Part shown: one piece after another, positions 48,150 through 57,653 of the stretch
Position numbering within the stretch: position 1 is the first letter of the stretch
How the letters are laid out: each line of letters opens with the position of its first letter
Source of the DNA: DAIMZI01 sp036734025
GTDB taxonomy: Bacteria; Pseudomonadota; Alphaproteobacteria; Rhizobiales; Rhodomicrobiaceae
Reading direction: 5' to 3'
DNA length: 64,000 bases
Assembly (NCBI GenBank): GCA_036734025.1
Contig: DAIMZI010000002.1
Coordinates: 124,001-188,000 of the forward strand
Program-made: the position numbers and the translations under genes
The notes under the pieces: model-generated
What the model saw: only the letters and a program-made list of their open reading frames with translations
What the model was told of the DNA's origin: nothing
Databases searched by the model: none

Positions 48150-49355
48150 ATGACCCAGACAGCTTCAGAAAAGACCGCTGGCAAACAGAGCGCACCGGAC
48201 CTTGCGCTGTCGCAGCGCTCGCGGATCGACCCGTTCGTGGCCATGGACGTGTTGCGCCAGGCCGTTGAGCGCGAAGCAGCCGGGCAGAACATCATCCACA
48301 TGGAAGTGGGCCAGCCCGCAACGCCCGCCCCGCTTGCGGTGAGGCAGGCGGCTTCGCGCGCACTTGAAGAAAGCCGGCTCGGCTATACCGAAGCCCGTGG
48401 TCTTGCGGCCCTGCGCGAGCGCATCTCGCGCCATTACCTGGCGACATACGACGTCGCGGTAGCGCCCGAGCGCATCATCATCACGACGGGATCATCGGCG
48501 GCCTTCCTGCTGACTTTCGTGATGCTGTTCGATGAGGGCGCGCAGGTCGCCCTGCCCCAGCCCGGCTATCCATGTTATCGCCAGATCCTGAAAGCGCTCG
48601 GTCTGCGCCCGGTCGCCATCCCGACAGGCGCATCCACACGCTGGATGCCGACCGCAGGCCTGGTGGATGAAGCAGCCAAAGCTTCTGGCGCGCGTCTTCG
48701 CGGGATCATCGTGGCCAGCCCCGCCAATCCGACAGGCACGATGCTGAAGCCCGATGATCTGGCCGCGCTGATCGCTCATTGCCGGGCGCGCGGCATGTGG
48801 TTCATCTCCGATGAGATCTATCACGGGCTCGATTATGCCGTGCCCCAGCGCACCGCGCTGTCTTTTGATGACAACGCGATCATCATCAACAGCTTCTCGA
48901 AATATTATTCGATGACCGGCTGGCGCATCGGCTGGATGATCGTGCCCGCTGATCTGGTGCGCGTGGCCGAGCGCCTGCAGCAGAACCTGTTCATCTGCGC
49001 GCCGAGCCTGTCACAGATCGCCAGCATGGCTGCGTTCGACGCGCGCTGTGAGCTTGAGCGCATCAAGGCGGGATATCGCGAGAACCGGGCGTTCCTGCTG
49101 GATGCGCTGGCAAGGCTTGGCCTGGGCACCATGGCGCCGCCCGATGGCGCCTTTTACATCTACGCCGATATCGGCGCGTTCACGAGCGACTCGGGTGATT
49201 TCTGCGCCCGACTGCTGCGCGACACCGGAGTGGCGATCACACCAGGCATAGACTTCGATCCCGAGGATGGCGGACGTTTCGTGCGCATGTGCTATGCCGG
49301 CAGTCTTGACGAGATGCGCGAGGCAGTGAACCGCCTGCGCGGCTGGCTGGGCTGA
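48150..49355 (+). CDS. PLP-dependent aminotransferase, class I/II
   Basis: 401 residues from ATG 48150 behind AAAGGGA. Fold-type I aminotransferase: MEVGQPATPAP, TTGSSAAFLLTF, ASPANPTGT, D221-E-I-Y224 and the Schiff-base lysine K251 in SFSKYYSMTGWRIGW. The arginine binding the substrate carboxylate is in FVRMCYAG. It resembles the aspartate/aromatic aminotransferase-like subgroup with pyruvate or 2-oxoglutarate as acceptor; the specific substrate is not assigned. Confidence 0.9.
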   Translation: MTQTASEKTAGKQSAPDLALSQRSRIDPFVAMDVLRQAVEREAAGQNIIHMEVGQPATPAPLAVRQAASRALEESRLGYTEARGLAALRERISRHYLATYDVAVAPERIIITTGSSAAFLLTFVMLFDEGAQVALPQPGYPCYRQILKALGLRPVAIPTGASTRWMPTAGLVDEAAKASGARLRGIIVASPANPTGTMLKPDDLAALIAHCRARGMWFISDEIYHGLDYAVPQRTALSFDDNAIIINSFSKYYSMTGWRIGWMIVPADLVRVAERLQQNLFICAPSLSQIASMAAFDARCELERIKAGYRENRAFLLDALARLGLGTMAPPDGAFYIYADIGAFTSDSGDFCARLLRDTGVAITPGIDFDPEDGGRFVRMCYAGSLDEMREAVNRLRGWLG

Positions 49356-49373
49356 AGCGCTGTCGCCGGATGC

Positions 49374-50360
49374 CTATTGCGCGGGCGCCACAGCCTTGCG
49401 TACCGGCACCGGCACCGGCCCGCTCGGCGCGCCCGATTGGGGAATGTCATGGCGCAGCACCTCGGTGCATGCCGACGGCAGATCGGCCAGCGTCAGTTCG
49501 GGGCGCGGCTCTCTCGGCTGGGCCGGCTTGGGCGGCGCCGTCAGCAGGTCATACCAGTCATCGAGTTGCTTGCCGCAGCCATCACCCGGCGGGGGCGGAG
49601 CCTGGTCAACGCATCCGACCATGCCCGCAGGACAGCGCAGTCGTACATGAAAATGATAGTGATGCCCCCACCAGGGACGAATGGGGCGCAGCCAGTCCCG
49701 GTCGCTCCCCGCCGCCTCGCACAATGCCTTCTTGATGGCCGGATGCACGAAGATGCGCGCCACCTGCGGATAGGATGCGGCCCGGCGCAGCAATCTGACA
49801 TGGCCGGGCGTCCAGACATCACGATTGACCGACAAGCCGCCCGGCGCCAGCATCGATACGGCGGAAATTTCCTCGCGTTCGCGCTGGCTCAGGCGGCGCG
49901 GCGGCATCGGCTTCAGCCAGATGTCGGCATCCAGGCCGATCTGGTGGCTGGCATGGCCGGTGAGCATCGGTCCGCCACGCGGCTGGGCCATATCGCCCAC
50001 CATCAGGCCCGGCCAGTCATCCTGCGTTCGCGCATCGCTGGCAAGCCGCTCGATATACTCGATGAGTGCGGGATGACCCCAATTGCGATTGCGTGACAAA
50101 CGCATCGCCTGCCAGGCCGGGCCGTCCACGGGCAGCATCTGGCCACCGGCCAGACAGCCGCGCGCATAAGATCCGATCGCGCGCGCTTCCAGATCAGCCG
50201 GGTTGAGCACGATGCCAAAGGCCTGCTTGGCGGGAATGGCGGCGTCTGCGCTCTGGGCGTGGCCAGCGCCGGGCACCACGAGCACCAGCGCTGCGAAGAT
50301 CGCGCCGAGCGCGAGCCATCCTGATCGCGCGCGGGCACTCATTCGCAGGGCGTACATCAT
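49374..50360 (-). CDS. mepA: Penicillin-insensitive murein endopeptidase
   Basis: LAS-family zinc endopeptidase cutting D-Ala-mDap crosslinks. 328 residues from ATG 50360, which overlaps the methyltransferase stop by four bases. Signal peptide ends near AGHAQ. Zinc site: H136-x-x-H139 and D146 in GHASHQIGLDAD, and a later HHYHFHVRL. Extra cysteines (GCVDQ, GDGC) near the C-terminus may pair. A Pro-rich tail follows. Confidence 0.93.
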   Translation of the reverse strand: MMYALRMSARARSGWLALGAIFAALVLVVPGAGHAQSADAAIPAKQAFGIVLNPADLEARAIGSYARGCLAGGQMLPVDGPAWQAMRLSRNRNWGHPALIEYIERLASDARTQDDWPGLMVGDMAQPRGGPMLTGHASHQIGLDADIWLKPMPPRRLSQREREEISAVSMLAPGGLSVNRDVWTPGHVRLLRRAASYPQVARIFVHPAIKKALCEAAGSDRDWLRPIRPWWGHHYHFHVRLRCPAGMVGCVDQAPPPPGDGCGKQLDDWYDLLTAPPKPAQPREPRPELTLADLPSACTEVLRHDIPQSGAPSGPVPVPVRKAVAPAQ

Positions 50361-50986
50361 GACCGCTCGCCCCGGCTTGCGCCGGCCAGCATATCGCGCA
50401 GGGGCAACAGCGATTTCGGCCCGATGAAACGCGGCACGCTCTGGCGGTAAAGCTCGTAGTGCTCGCCGTAGGCTTTGCGCAACCATGGTTCCTCGGCATA
50501 GGTCATCAATGTGTAGACGATGGTGGCACAGGCGGCCATCACCCAGACCTGCCATGCGCCAGAGGCAATCGCCAAGCCTGAATAGCCTGCGATCGAGGCC
50601 ACATATTGCGGGTTGCGACTGTATTTGTACAGCCCACCGGTGACGAGACTGTCATCGGTTCCATAGGTATTTTCGATGCCCAGATCGAAATAGGCGTAAA
50701 AGGTGATGCCAAAGCCGACGATGATCAACGGCAGGCCAAGCGCGAGGCCCAGCCATATGTCATTACTGGAGAAATCGGCCGACAGCAGCGCCAGAGCCGG
50801 GGTCAGCCCCATGCAGGCGCGAAACAGCGGCCAGAAGACGAAATTTTGCCATGAGCCCTTGCCGGGCGTCGGCCAGAGGGTGAATCGGGCCAGGACTATC
50901 GTGGCCAGCAGCAGCGCGATCAGAACCAGGCCGGCGCCGAGCGCAAGCGCGAAGATGATCCCGTTTATTTCAGGCGTTCCCAGCAC
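50357..50986 (-). CDS. Isoprenylcysteine carboxyl methyltransferase-like membrane protein
   Basis: 209 residues, about five membrane helices. The C-terminal signature GLYKYSRNPQYVASI and EEPWLRKAYGEHYELYRQSV is the ICMT/phospholipid methyltransferase (PEMT) family pattern that binds AdoMet at the membrane face. Bacterial members have few known substrates. The gene overlaps mepA by four bases, placing a membrane methyltransferase with a murein hydrolase. Confidence 0.85.
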   Translation of the reverse strand: MLGTPEINGIIFALALGAGLVLIALLLATIVLARFTLWPTPGKGSWQNFVFWPLFRACMGLTPALALLSADFSSNDIWLGLALGLPLIIVGFGITFYAYFDLGIENTYGTDDSLVTGGLYKYSRNPQYVASIAGYSGLAIASGAWQVWVMAACATIVYTLMTYAEEPWLRKAYGEHYELYRQSVPRFIGPKSLLPLRDMLAGASRGERS

Positions 50987-51031
50987 GTCAGTCCCCCATC
51001 TTGCTGTTCAATGGTGCGGTTGTACCTGCGC

Positions 51032-51994
51032 TCATCCGGCAAAGCTGCGCGTGGCGCGCACCAGCGCGTCGATAATGCCCGGCTCGGTCATGGCATGGCC
51101 GGCGTCCGGCACGATGTGCAGCCTTGCGTCCTGCCAGCGCAGATGCAACTCCCAGGCCGTCGCGGCCGGTGTTATCACATCATAGCGGCCCTGCACGATG
51201 ATGCCGGGAATTCCTGCAAGGCGATCAGCCCTTGCGAGCAACTGGCCGTCGAACTCGAAAAATCCCTTGTTGACGAAATAGTGGCACTCGATACGAGCAA
51301 AGTTCAGGGCGTAATCCACCTGTCCGAACTTGTCAGCGATTGCCGGATAGGCCACGAGCGACAGGGTCGAGCCCTCCCAGACGCTCCAGGCAAGCGCAGC
51401 ATCTATGCGGGCGTCACGGTCGCTTCCGGTCAGCCGCTTGTGATAGGCCGCGATCATATCACCGCGCTCGGCCTGCGGGATAGGCGCAAGATAGGCAGCG
51501 AACCTGTCGGGAAACAGCCAGGATGCGCCTTCTTGATAAAACCAGCGAAGCTCAGCCTCGCGAACCGTGAATATGCCGCGCAGGATCAATTCGAGCACGC
51601 GCTCGGGATGGGTCTGGGCATAAGCGAGGCCAAGCGTCGAGCCCCATGAGCCGCCGAACACCTGCCAGCGCTCGATGCCCAGATGCTCGCGCAGCCGCTC
51701 CATGTCGGCGACCAGATGCCATGTCGTGTTGTCCTCAAGACAGCCCGCAGGGCTCGACTGACCACAGCCGCGCTGGTCAAAAAGGATGATCCGGTATCTG
51801 GCCGGGTCGTGATAGCGCCGCATGGTGTCGGTGCAGCCGCCGCCGGGGCCGCCATGCAGCATGACGACGGGCCGGCCATCGGGGTTGCCGCATTCCTCGA
51901 AATAGATCTTGTGGCGGCCGCCAACTGGCAATTTGCCGCTTCTGTATGGCGCGATGGGGGCGTAGAGCCCGAAGCGATCGTCGGGCGGCGTCAT
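51032..51994 (-). CDS. pip: Prolyl iminopeptidase
   Basis: 320 residues from ATG 51994 (MTPPDDRFGLYAPIAPYRSG). Alpha/beta hydrolase releasing N-terminal proline. Oxyanion segment VVMLHGGPGGGC, FDQRGCGQS, nucleophile S116 in FGGSWGSTLGLAY, and the C-terminal His in IVPDAGHAMTEPG. Frame sequence upstream of the ATG is not family-like. Confidence 0.93.
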   Translation of the reverse strand: MTPPDDRFGLYAPIAPYRSGKLPVGGRHKIYFEECGNPDGRPVVMLHGGPGGGCTDTMRRYHDPARYRIILFDQRGCGQSSPAGCLEDNTTWHLVADMERLREHLGIERWQVFGGSWGSTLGLAYAQTHPERVLELILRGIFTVREAELRWFYQEGASWLFPDRFAAYLAPIPQAERGDMIAAYHKRLTGSDRDARIDAALAWSVWEGSTLSLVAYPAIADKFGQVDYALNFARIECHYFVNKGFFEFDGQLLARADRLAGIPGIIVQGRYDVITPAATAWELHLRWQDARLHIVPDAGHAMTEPGIIDALVRATRSFAG

Positions 51995-52147
51995 GACGTC
52001 CAAGGCATCAGATCCTGTGAAAACTGCCGGCGCTGGTCGGCAGGTTCGGGACAAGGACCGGCTTGTCCATGCCCGCTGCCGCAATGAGCAGACTGTGACC
52101 AGATGCGGGCCGTGTCAACGCGCCAGCGAAGCAACGAGACCTGCGCA

Positions 52148-53998
52148 TCACGGGCGCGGAGCCTTGCCCCGGCCCGACAGTCGCAACAGCCGGGCATGAA
52201 GTGTCTCGCCGCCCGATACGCGAATTTCCTCGGCGATGTCGGCTGTGAAGCTGTCCGGCCTGGGTGTCAGGATGCTCACGGCAACAGCCGCCACCAGGCT
52301 TGCCGGGACACCGATGATGCCGGCACACAGTGCATCGATGCCGAGCAGGCTTGCCCCTTCGGCCCCAGCGCCGATGATGTAGAGTGCGGTCGTGCCGTAG
52401 CCGGCGAGCAGACCGGCATAGACGCCGGCCGCGCTGGTGCGCCGCCACCAGATCGACAGGGCGGTGACAGCGAAGAAGCTGGCCGCTACCAGCGACAGCG
52501 CCCACAGCATCCAGGCGAGCGGATCGACACTTAATGAACGCGCCAGCATGGCGGCAGTGATTGCCGCCACAATGATGCCCAGCCGCGCGACGATGAGCCG
52601 GTGCGCAGAGGTGGCAGGGCGCGATGAAAAAGGGTGGAACAGATCGTTGCTTATCGAATTGCCAAGCGCCACCAGATGACCGGCGGTTGCGGCCAGTACC
52701 GCGGCCAGAATCCCGGCGACCACGACGCCTGAAAACACCTGGGGCAATGCCGCGGCGGTAGGCAGCAGCAAGGCGGCCAGGTCCCGGTTGACCAGCGCGT
52801 TGGCCATGCCGAATGCGGGATCGAGCGTGTCGGTATTGATGCTGATCAGGCCGAGATCGGCTGCCAGGCGCGTCCAGCCGGGCATGTCGGCAAAGGGCAT
52901 GCCGATTGCATCGCGCACGAGGTAGAAGTGGGTGAAGGCGGCATAGGCCGGCAAGCTCAGCGCGGCAAGCGCGACGATCAGCACCGCCCAGCCTATGGAA
53001 CCACGCGCCGCCATGATGGTCGGGGTGCTGCTCAACCTGGCGAAATGGCTTGGCAGCATCGCCGTGCCGGCCATGACGCACAGGCCGAGCAGCAGGAATT
53101 CAAGCGGCCCGAACGCTCCGAATGCCTGAAGAAAAGGTTTTTGCAGCAATTGCGGCCCGCCGGCTGTCAGCGCGCCAGACAATGTGCCTGGCTCAGCCGC
53201 GCCGACACCCTTTGCGGCTTCCAGCTCGGCGGCATTTTCGAGCACCCCGCCATAGGACAGTTGCGGTATCGGCAGGTTGGTGAGTTCAAGCGACACGATG
53301 ACCAGCGGCGCGAGCAATCCGAGAATGAGCACGATCACCTGCGCGCACTGCATCCAGGTCAGTGAGCGCATCCCGCCGGGAAGCACGCTGAAGGCGGCAA
53401 TGCCGGCACCGATCGCGATCAGCATATCCTGGGGAAGCGGCACGAAGAGCGCGCCGATCATGGCGCCGACCTTGAGTTCGGCGGCCAGCAGCATGAGCAG
53501 TGGCACGGCCATCAGCAAAGCGGACAATGCACGCAGTCCGCGCGAGGAATAGCGCATGCCCAGAAAGCTCGGCAGCGTGAAGCTCCCGGCCTTGCGCAGA
53601 TAAGGCGCAAACAGCAGCGAGACGACGGCAATTCCGGCGCACCAGCCCAGCACCAGCGGCAATGCATCGAAGCCAAGCAGCAACAAGGCCCCGATCGAGG
53701 TCGCGATCGCGGTGCCGCCCAATATGTTGGCGCTGAGCGAGAGCCCGTTGTAAAGCGCCGGCACGCGCTCGCCCGCGACGAAGAAATCCTCAAGATTGGT
53801 GGTGCGCACCAGCATGCCGATGACGCCGTAAAACATGATCGGCACCAGCACCATGACTTGCGTGATCCAGAAGGTTTCCAGCCCGAGCTGCTCCAGAATG
53901 AGCAGGGTCAGCACCAGCGAGACATAAGCGCTCGTGAAGATCGCAAAGCTGGTTCCCAGACGCGGATTGACGACAGGATAGTGATAATTCAGGGCCAT
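52148..53998 (-). CDS. Sodium:solute symporter, VC_2705 / ActP-like
   Basis: 616 residues from ATG 53998 with about 13 helices. Diagnostic segments: DFFVAGERVPALYNGLSLSA, GTAMLPSHFARL, and ATAGHLVALGNSISNDLF, which is the sodium-site region of the SSS family. The VC_2705 subgroup works with a small DUF4212 partner encoded immediately upstream, as here, and several members move acetate or other short acids. The downstream end converges toward the pip promoter region. Confidence 0.9.
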   Translation of the reverse strand: MALNYHYPVVNPRLGTSFAIFTSAYVSLVLTLLILEQLGLETFWITQVMVLVPIMFYGVIGMLVRTTNLEDFFVAGERVPALYNGLSLSANILGGTAIATSIGALLLLGFDALPLVLGWCAGIAVVSLLFAPYLRKAGSFTLPSFLGMRYSSRGLRALSALLMAVPLLMLLAAELKVGAMIGALFVPLPQDMLIAIGAGIAAFSVLPGGMRSLTWMQCAQVIVLILGLLAPLVIVSLELTNLPIPQLSYGGVLENAAELEAAKGVGAAEPGTLSGALTAGGPQLLQKPFLQAFGAFGPLEFLLLGLCVMAGTAMLPSHFARLSSTPTIMAARGSIGWAVLIVALAALSLPAYAAFTHFYLVRDAIGMPFADMPGWTRLAADLGLISINTDTLDPAFGMANALVNRDLAALLLPTAAALPQVFSGVVVAGILAAVLAATAGHLVALGNSISNDLFHPFSSRPATSAHRLIVARLGIIVAAITAAMLARSLSVDPLAWMLWALSLVAASFFAVTALSIWWRRTSAAGVYAGLLAGYGTTALYIIGAGAEGASLLGIDALCAGIIGVPASLVAAVAVSILTPRPDSFTADIAEEIRVSGGETLHARLLRLSGRGKAPRP

Positions 53999-54029
53999 GA
54001 TGGGCTCGATTGCTGGCGCGTGTGTCTGA

Positions 54030-54287
54030 TCAGTAATCGCCGGAGATGTTGTAACTCTGGTCGATGCGCGATTGGCGGGCACTGAACCAGAAGACCAGCG
54101 CAACCATGCCGGCGACGCTGCCCACTGTCAGCAGGAAATAGCCCAGCGGGAAGCGAAGGACGTAGATTTCGTTCAGCAAGGGGGCGCTCAGCGCCGGCAC
54201 GACGACGAAAACCGCGAGCATGATCAGCCCTGCCATCGTCAGGCGGCTGTTCGCGCGCCACTGGGCATTGCGCTGTTCATCAATCAT
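54030..54287 (-). CDS. DUF4212 small subunit of the sodium:solute symporter
   Basis: 85 residues from ATG 54287 behind AAGGGG. A cytosolic start (MIDEQRNAQWRANSRL) and two membrane helices with a PLLNEIYVLRFPLGYF connector, the DUF4212 pattern. It ends 31 bases before the symporter start on the same strand, the usual order for this pair. Confidence 0.9.
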   Translation of the reverse strand: MIDEQRNAQWRANSRLTMAGLIMLAVFVVVPALSAPLLNEIYVLRFPLGYFLLTVGSVAGMVALVFWFSARQSRIDQSYNISGDY

Positions 54288-54376
54288 CTGTTGCCCCTTT
54301 TTGCGCAGGCACCTGTCGGCCTTGCCACATCGCAACCTTTCAGGAAAACCGGGCAATGACAAGGCGTTTGCCGGGC

Positions 54377-54460
54377 AAGTCCGGCTCATTCTCACAAAGT
54401 CCGGCTCATTCTCACAAAGTCCTGCTCATTCCCATATCGTTCGGCTCATCCCCACAAAGC
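54377..54460 (-). repeat. 20-base tandem repeat, four copies, overlapping the dgcA stop
   Basis: Copies at 54381-54400 and 54401-54420 are identical (CCGGCTCATTCTCACAAAGT on the plus strand); 54421-54440 matches at 15 of 20 positions and 54441-54460 at 16 of 20. The last copy contains the end of the epimerase gene, whose stop is 54446-54448, so the array looks like serial duplication of that gene's 3' end. It lies between the epimerase stop and the DUF4212 start on the same transcript. Adjacent copies without spacers rule out CRISPR. Confidence 0.9.
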
Positions 54461-55477
54461 GGGCGCGGACGGCCAGACGAGTGCGCCTTCGATGCGCAGG
54501 CCCGGCTCGCGGTCGCGCGCAAGCAGCAGCGGCCCATCCAGATCGGCCCACTCGGCCTGCTGCGCCAGCAGCACCGCAGGCGCCATGGCCAGCGACGTGG
54601 CGACCATGCATCCGATCATGACATCAAATCCGAGCGAGCGCGCGCCGCGCACCATGGCCAGCGCTTCGGTGAAGCCCCCGGCCTTGTCGAGCTTTATGTT
54701 GATGGCGTCGTAGCGCGAGCGCAAACGTTCCAGATCGGCCGATACATGGACCGATTCATCGGCGCAGACCGGAACCGGCCGGGGGCCAAGTCTCAGCGTG
54801 TCATCCCCATCTGCGGGCAATGGCTGCTCGACCAGTTCGACCTGCATCTGCGCACAAAGATCCAGCATCACGCCGAGCCGGTCGCCGCTCCAGCCCTCAT
54901 TGGCGTCGACGATCAGGCGGGCGCGTGGCGCAGCCGCGCGCACAGCCCTCAGACGCGCCTCATCGCCGGCCTGGCCAAGCTTGATCTTCAGCAGGCAATG
55001 GCCGCGCTCAGCCGCGCTTGCGGCCGCGTTCGCCATCACGTCGGGTTGACCAAGACTGATCGTGTAGGCGCTGAGGACCGGCGTCGGCGCACCAAGCCCG
55101 GCGAGTTCGAACACCCGTCGACCCCTCACCTTCGCCTGCCAGTCCCACCAGGCACAGTCCAGCGCGTTGCGCGCAGCGCCAGCAGGCATGAGCGCGCCAA
55201 AAGGTGCAACCGGCTCCCCAGCAGGAGCGGGGTTCGCGGCATCGCCAAAGTGCGATGCGGCACGCGCGATATCGTCCAGAACGCCCTCGACCGTCTCGCC
55301 ATAGCGCGCATAGGGAACACACTCGCCCCGCCCGACATGGCGATTGCCGGCCAGATCAGTTCCTTCGATTTCGGCCACGACCACATGCGCTTCGGACTTG
55401 GAGCCGCGGGCAATGGTGAAACCGCCTCGGATCGGCCAGGCCTGCGCATAAGCGCGGATGGTCCAGTTCGCTGACAT
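54446..55477 (-). CDS. dgcA: L-Ala-D/L-Glu (dipeptide) epimerase, enolase superfamily
   Basis: 343 residues. Epimerises the murein dipeptide for reuse of recycled peptidoglycan. Muconate-lactonizing-enzyme fold with the KxK base in LLKIKLG, metal ligands in IVDANEGW, LVEQPLP and VCADESVH, and the second catalytic lysine in NIKLDKAGG. The short C-terminus ends at the tandem repeat described separately. Substrate specificity in this branch varies, so another dipeptide is possible. Confidence 0.88.
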   Translation of the reverse strand: MSANWTIRAYAQAWPIRGGFTIARGSKSEAHVVVAEIEGTDLAGNRHVGRGECVPYARYGETVEGVLDDIARAASHFGDAANPAPAGEPVAPFGALMPAGAARNALDCAWWDWQAKVRGRRVFELAGLGAPTPVLSAYTISLGQPDVMANAAASAAERGHCLLKIKLGQAGDEARLRAVRAAAPRARLIVDANEGWSGDRLGVMLDLCAQMQVELVEQPLPADGDDTLRLGPRPVPVCADESVHVSADLERLRSRYDAINIKLDKAGGFTEALAMVRGARSLGFDVMIGCMVATSLAMAPAVLLAQQAEWADLDGPLLLARDREPGLRIEGALVWPSAPALWG

Positions 55478-55653
55478 TTCCGCAAAGCCTGTAAAGCCCG
55501 CATGGTAGCGCGAGCGCGAGGGTCATGAGAGCGCCTGCACGCGCCAACCGCGCAAGCGTTCTCAGCACGCGCATTGCCACCCGAAGACGGGAGGGCTAGA
55601 GTTCACGTCGCAATCCATCTCACGGGAAACGCACGAAGGCGAGCCATACCTGC

Positions 55654-56817
55654 ATGCTCCATGAAAAAGATCATCCGGCGCAGGATCTGACCGAGGCCGT
55701 GCTCGATGATGGCGCGCGCCCGCGCCTCAGGCTATCCGGCTCATGGTCGGTGGGCAGGCTGGCGCGGATCGAGACGCAACTCGCCGCAGCCATGCCGGCG
55801 CGCGCGCGGGCCAAGCGCGCCCCGCTCGAGCTGGACATGGCAAATATCAGCGATCTCGACACCGCCGGCGCGTGGCGGCTGTTGCGGCTGATGGACGAGC
55901 TGAGAGCCCGCGATTATGATGTCGCAGTGGCGCGCGCACGCGAGCAGCATCGCATTTTCCTCAGCGAGATCAATGCCCGCAAGGTGGGGCCGGTGCCGCC
56001 CGAAGCCCGGCCGTCGCCGATCCTGGCGGCCCTGACGGCGAGCGGACGCATCATCAGCGATCTGGTCAGCGATCTGGTCGACCTCACCAGCCTGCTGGGC
56101 GCCACCATAAGCGGCATCGTGCGTGCGCTGTTTCAGCCCTGGCGATTTCGCTGGGTGCCGCTGGTCCACCATCTGGAGCATGTCGGCCTGCGCGCGATAC
56201 CGATCATATCCTTGATCTGCTTTTTCATCGGCGCCGTGCTGATGCAGCAAAGCATCGTGCAGCTTCGCTACTTCGGAGCGGAGAGCTTTTCGATCAACAT
56301 GCTCGGGGTGCTGACGCTGCGCGAGGTGGGCGTGCTGCTCGTCTCGATCATGGTCGCCGGCCGCTCGGCCTCGGCCTTTACCGCCGAGATCGGCACGATG
56401 AAGATGCGTGAAGAGGTCGATGCGATGCGCACCATGGGCATCGACCCGCTGCAAACCCTTGTCATTCCGCGGGTGCTGGCGCTGCTGATCGCGCTGCCGA
56501 TCCTGACGCTCTGGGGCAGCATCATGTGCCTGGCTGGCGGCGCGATGATGGCGTGGATCTATCTCGGCTACGACACCGAAGTGTTCCTGCAACGGCTTAA
56601 CGACGCCATAAACATGCGCCATTTCATCGTGGGCATGGTCAAGGCGCCGTTTGCAGCGCTGATCATCGGGCTGGTCGGCTGCCTGGAGGGGCTGCGCGTG
56701 CGCGGCAGCGCCGAGTCGCTCGGTTTTCAGGTGACGCGCGCCGTGGTGAAGGCCATATTCCTGGTCATCATGTTCGATGCGCTGTTCGCGATCTTCCTTT
56801 CAGCGGCTGGATATTGA
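55654..56817 (+). CDS. MCE-system permease with N-terminal STAS-like domain (MlaE family)
   Basis: 387 residues. An N-terminal STAS-like domain (about 20-125) is fused to the MlaE permease of five to six helices: GLRAIPIISLICFFIGAVLMQQ, LREVGVLLVSIMVAGRSASAF, EEVDAMRTMGIDPL. MCE transporters move phospholipids or other lipids between membranes. The fused STAS is typical of the alphaproteobacterial form, where E. coli uses a separate MlaB. First of four genes; the next overlaps by four bases. Confidence 0.92.
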   Translation: MLHEKDHPAQDLTEAVLDDGARPRLRLSGSWSVGRLARIETQLAAAMPARARAKRAPLELDMANISDLDTAGAWRLLRLMDELRARDYDVAVARAREQHRIFLSEINARKVGPVPPEARPSPILAALTASGRIISDLVSDLVDLTSLLGATISGIVRALFQPWRFRWVPLVHHLEHVGLRAIPIISLICFFIGAVLMQQSIVQLRYFGAESFSINMLGVLTLREVGVLLVSIMVAGRSASAFTAEIGTMKMREEVDAMRTMGIDPLQTLVIPRVLALLIALPILTLWGSIMCLAGGAMMAWIYLGYDTEVFLQRLNDAINMRHFIVGMVKAPFAALIIGLVGCLEGLRVRGSAESLGFQVTRAVVKAIFLVIMFDALFAIFLSAAGY

Positions 56818-57644
56818 AAGAAATGGACATCGAAGTCGGCACTGCCGGAGGCCTCGCCGAAAGCGCACGCGCTGGGACGGCGGCGCGTGATGTGCTCATA
56901 AGCGTGCGCGGCCTGTGCAAGAGCCTTGGCGGCCAGCTCATCTTCGATGGGCTCGATCTCGATGTCTATCGTGGCGAAATTCTTGGCGTCATTGGCGGCT
57001 CTGGCACCGGTAAATCGGTGCTGCTGCGCTGCATCACCGGCTTGCTGCAACCCGATGCGGGCCGGATCGCACTTTTCGGCGCCGACACCAGCACCCTGGC
57101 GCCCCGCGAGAAGCTGGCGATCGGCGGCCGGTGGGGCATCCTGTTTCAGGATGGCGCGCTGTTCTCCTCTCTGACGGTGCTGGAAAACATCCAGGTGCCC
57201 ATGCGCGAGCAGCTCAAATTGCCGCGGCGCACCCGTGAGGAACTGGCGCTGCTGAAATTATCACTGGTCGGACTGGACGCGGACGCGGCCAACAAGTTTC
57301 CGTCCCAGCTGTCGGGCGGCATGCGCAAGCGTGTCGGTCTTGCGCGGGCACTGGCGCTCGATCCCGAACTGGTTTTCCTTGATGAGCCGACATCGGGTCT
57401 GGATCCGATCGGCGCGGAGGCTTTTGACAAGCTGATCCGCAATCTGCAAGAAACGCTGGGCTTGAGCGTTTACATGATCACCCACGATCTCGACAGTATC
57501 TTCACCATCTGTGACCGGGTGGCGGTGCTGGCGGATCACCACATCGTGCGTGAAGGCGCACCGCGAGATCTGGTGCGCGACCCGCGCCACCCATGGGTGG
57601 CTGAATATTTCTGCGGTGAACGCGCCCGGGTGTTTCGCAGATAG
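56814..57644 (+). CDS. MCE-system ATPase (MlaF family)
   Basis: 276 residues from a TTG at 56814 overlapping the permease stop (ATG 56823 is the alternative). Walker A GGSGTGKSVLL, signature LSGGMRKRVGLARAL, Walker B with LVFLDEPTSGLDP and the H-loop ITHDLDSI. GMRKR instead of GQQQR is characteristic of the MlaF branch. The longer N-terminus (about 25 residues) before the ABC fold is not conserved. Confidence 0.94.
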   Translation: MKEMDIEVGTAGGLAESARAGTAARDVLISVRGLCKSLGGQLIFDGLDLDVYRGEILGVIGGSGTGKSVLLRCITGLLQPDAGRIALFGADTSTLAPREKLAIGGRWGILFQDGALFSSLTVLENIQVPMREQLKLPRRTREELALLKLSLVGLDADAANKFPSQLSGGMRKRVGLARALALDPELVFLDEPTSGLDPIGAEAFDKLIRNLQETLGLSVYMITHDLDSIFTICDRVAVLADHHIVREGAPRDLVRDPRHPWVAEYFCGERARVFRR

Positions 57645-57653
57645 GAGGACGCT

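Noticed and set aside
54377..54460. CRISPR array
   Set aside because: The 20-base copies are directly adjacent with no spacers, and two copies are diverged; no cas genes are present.
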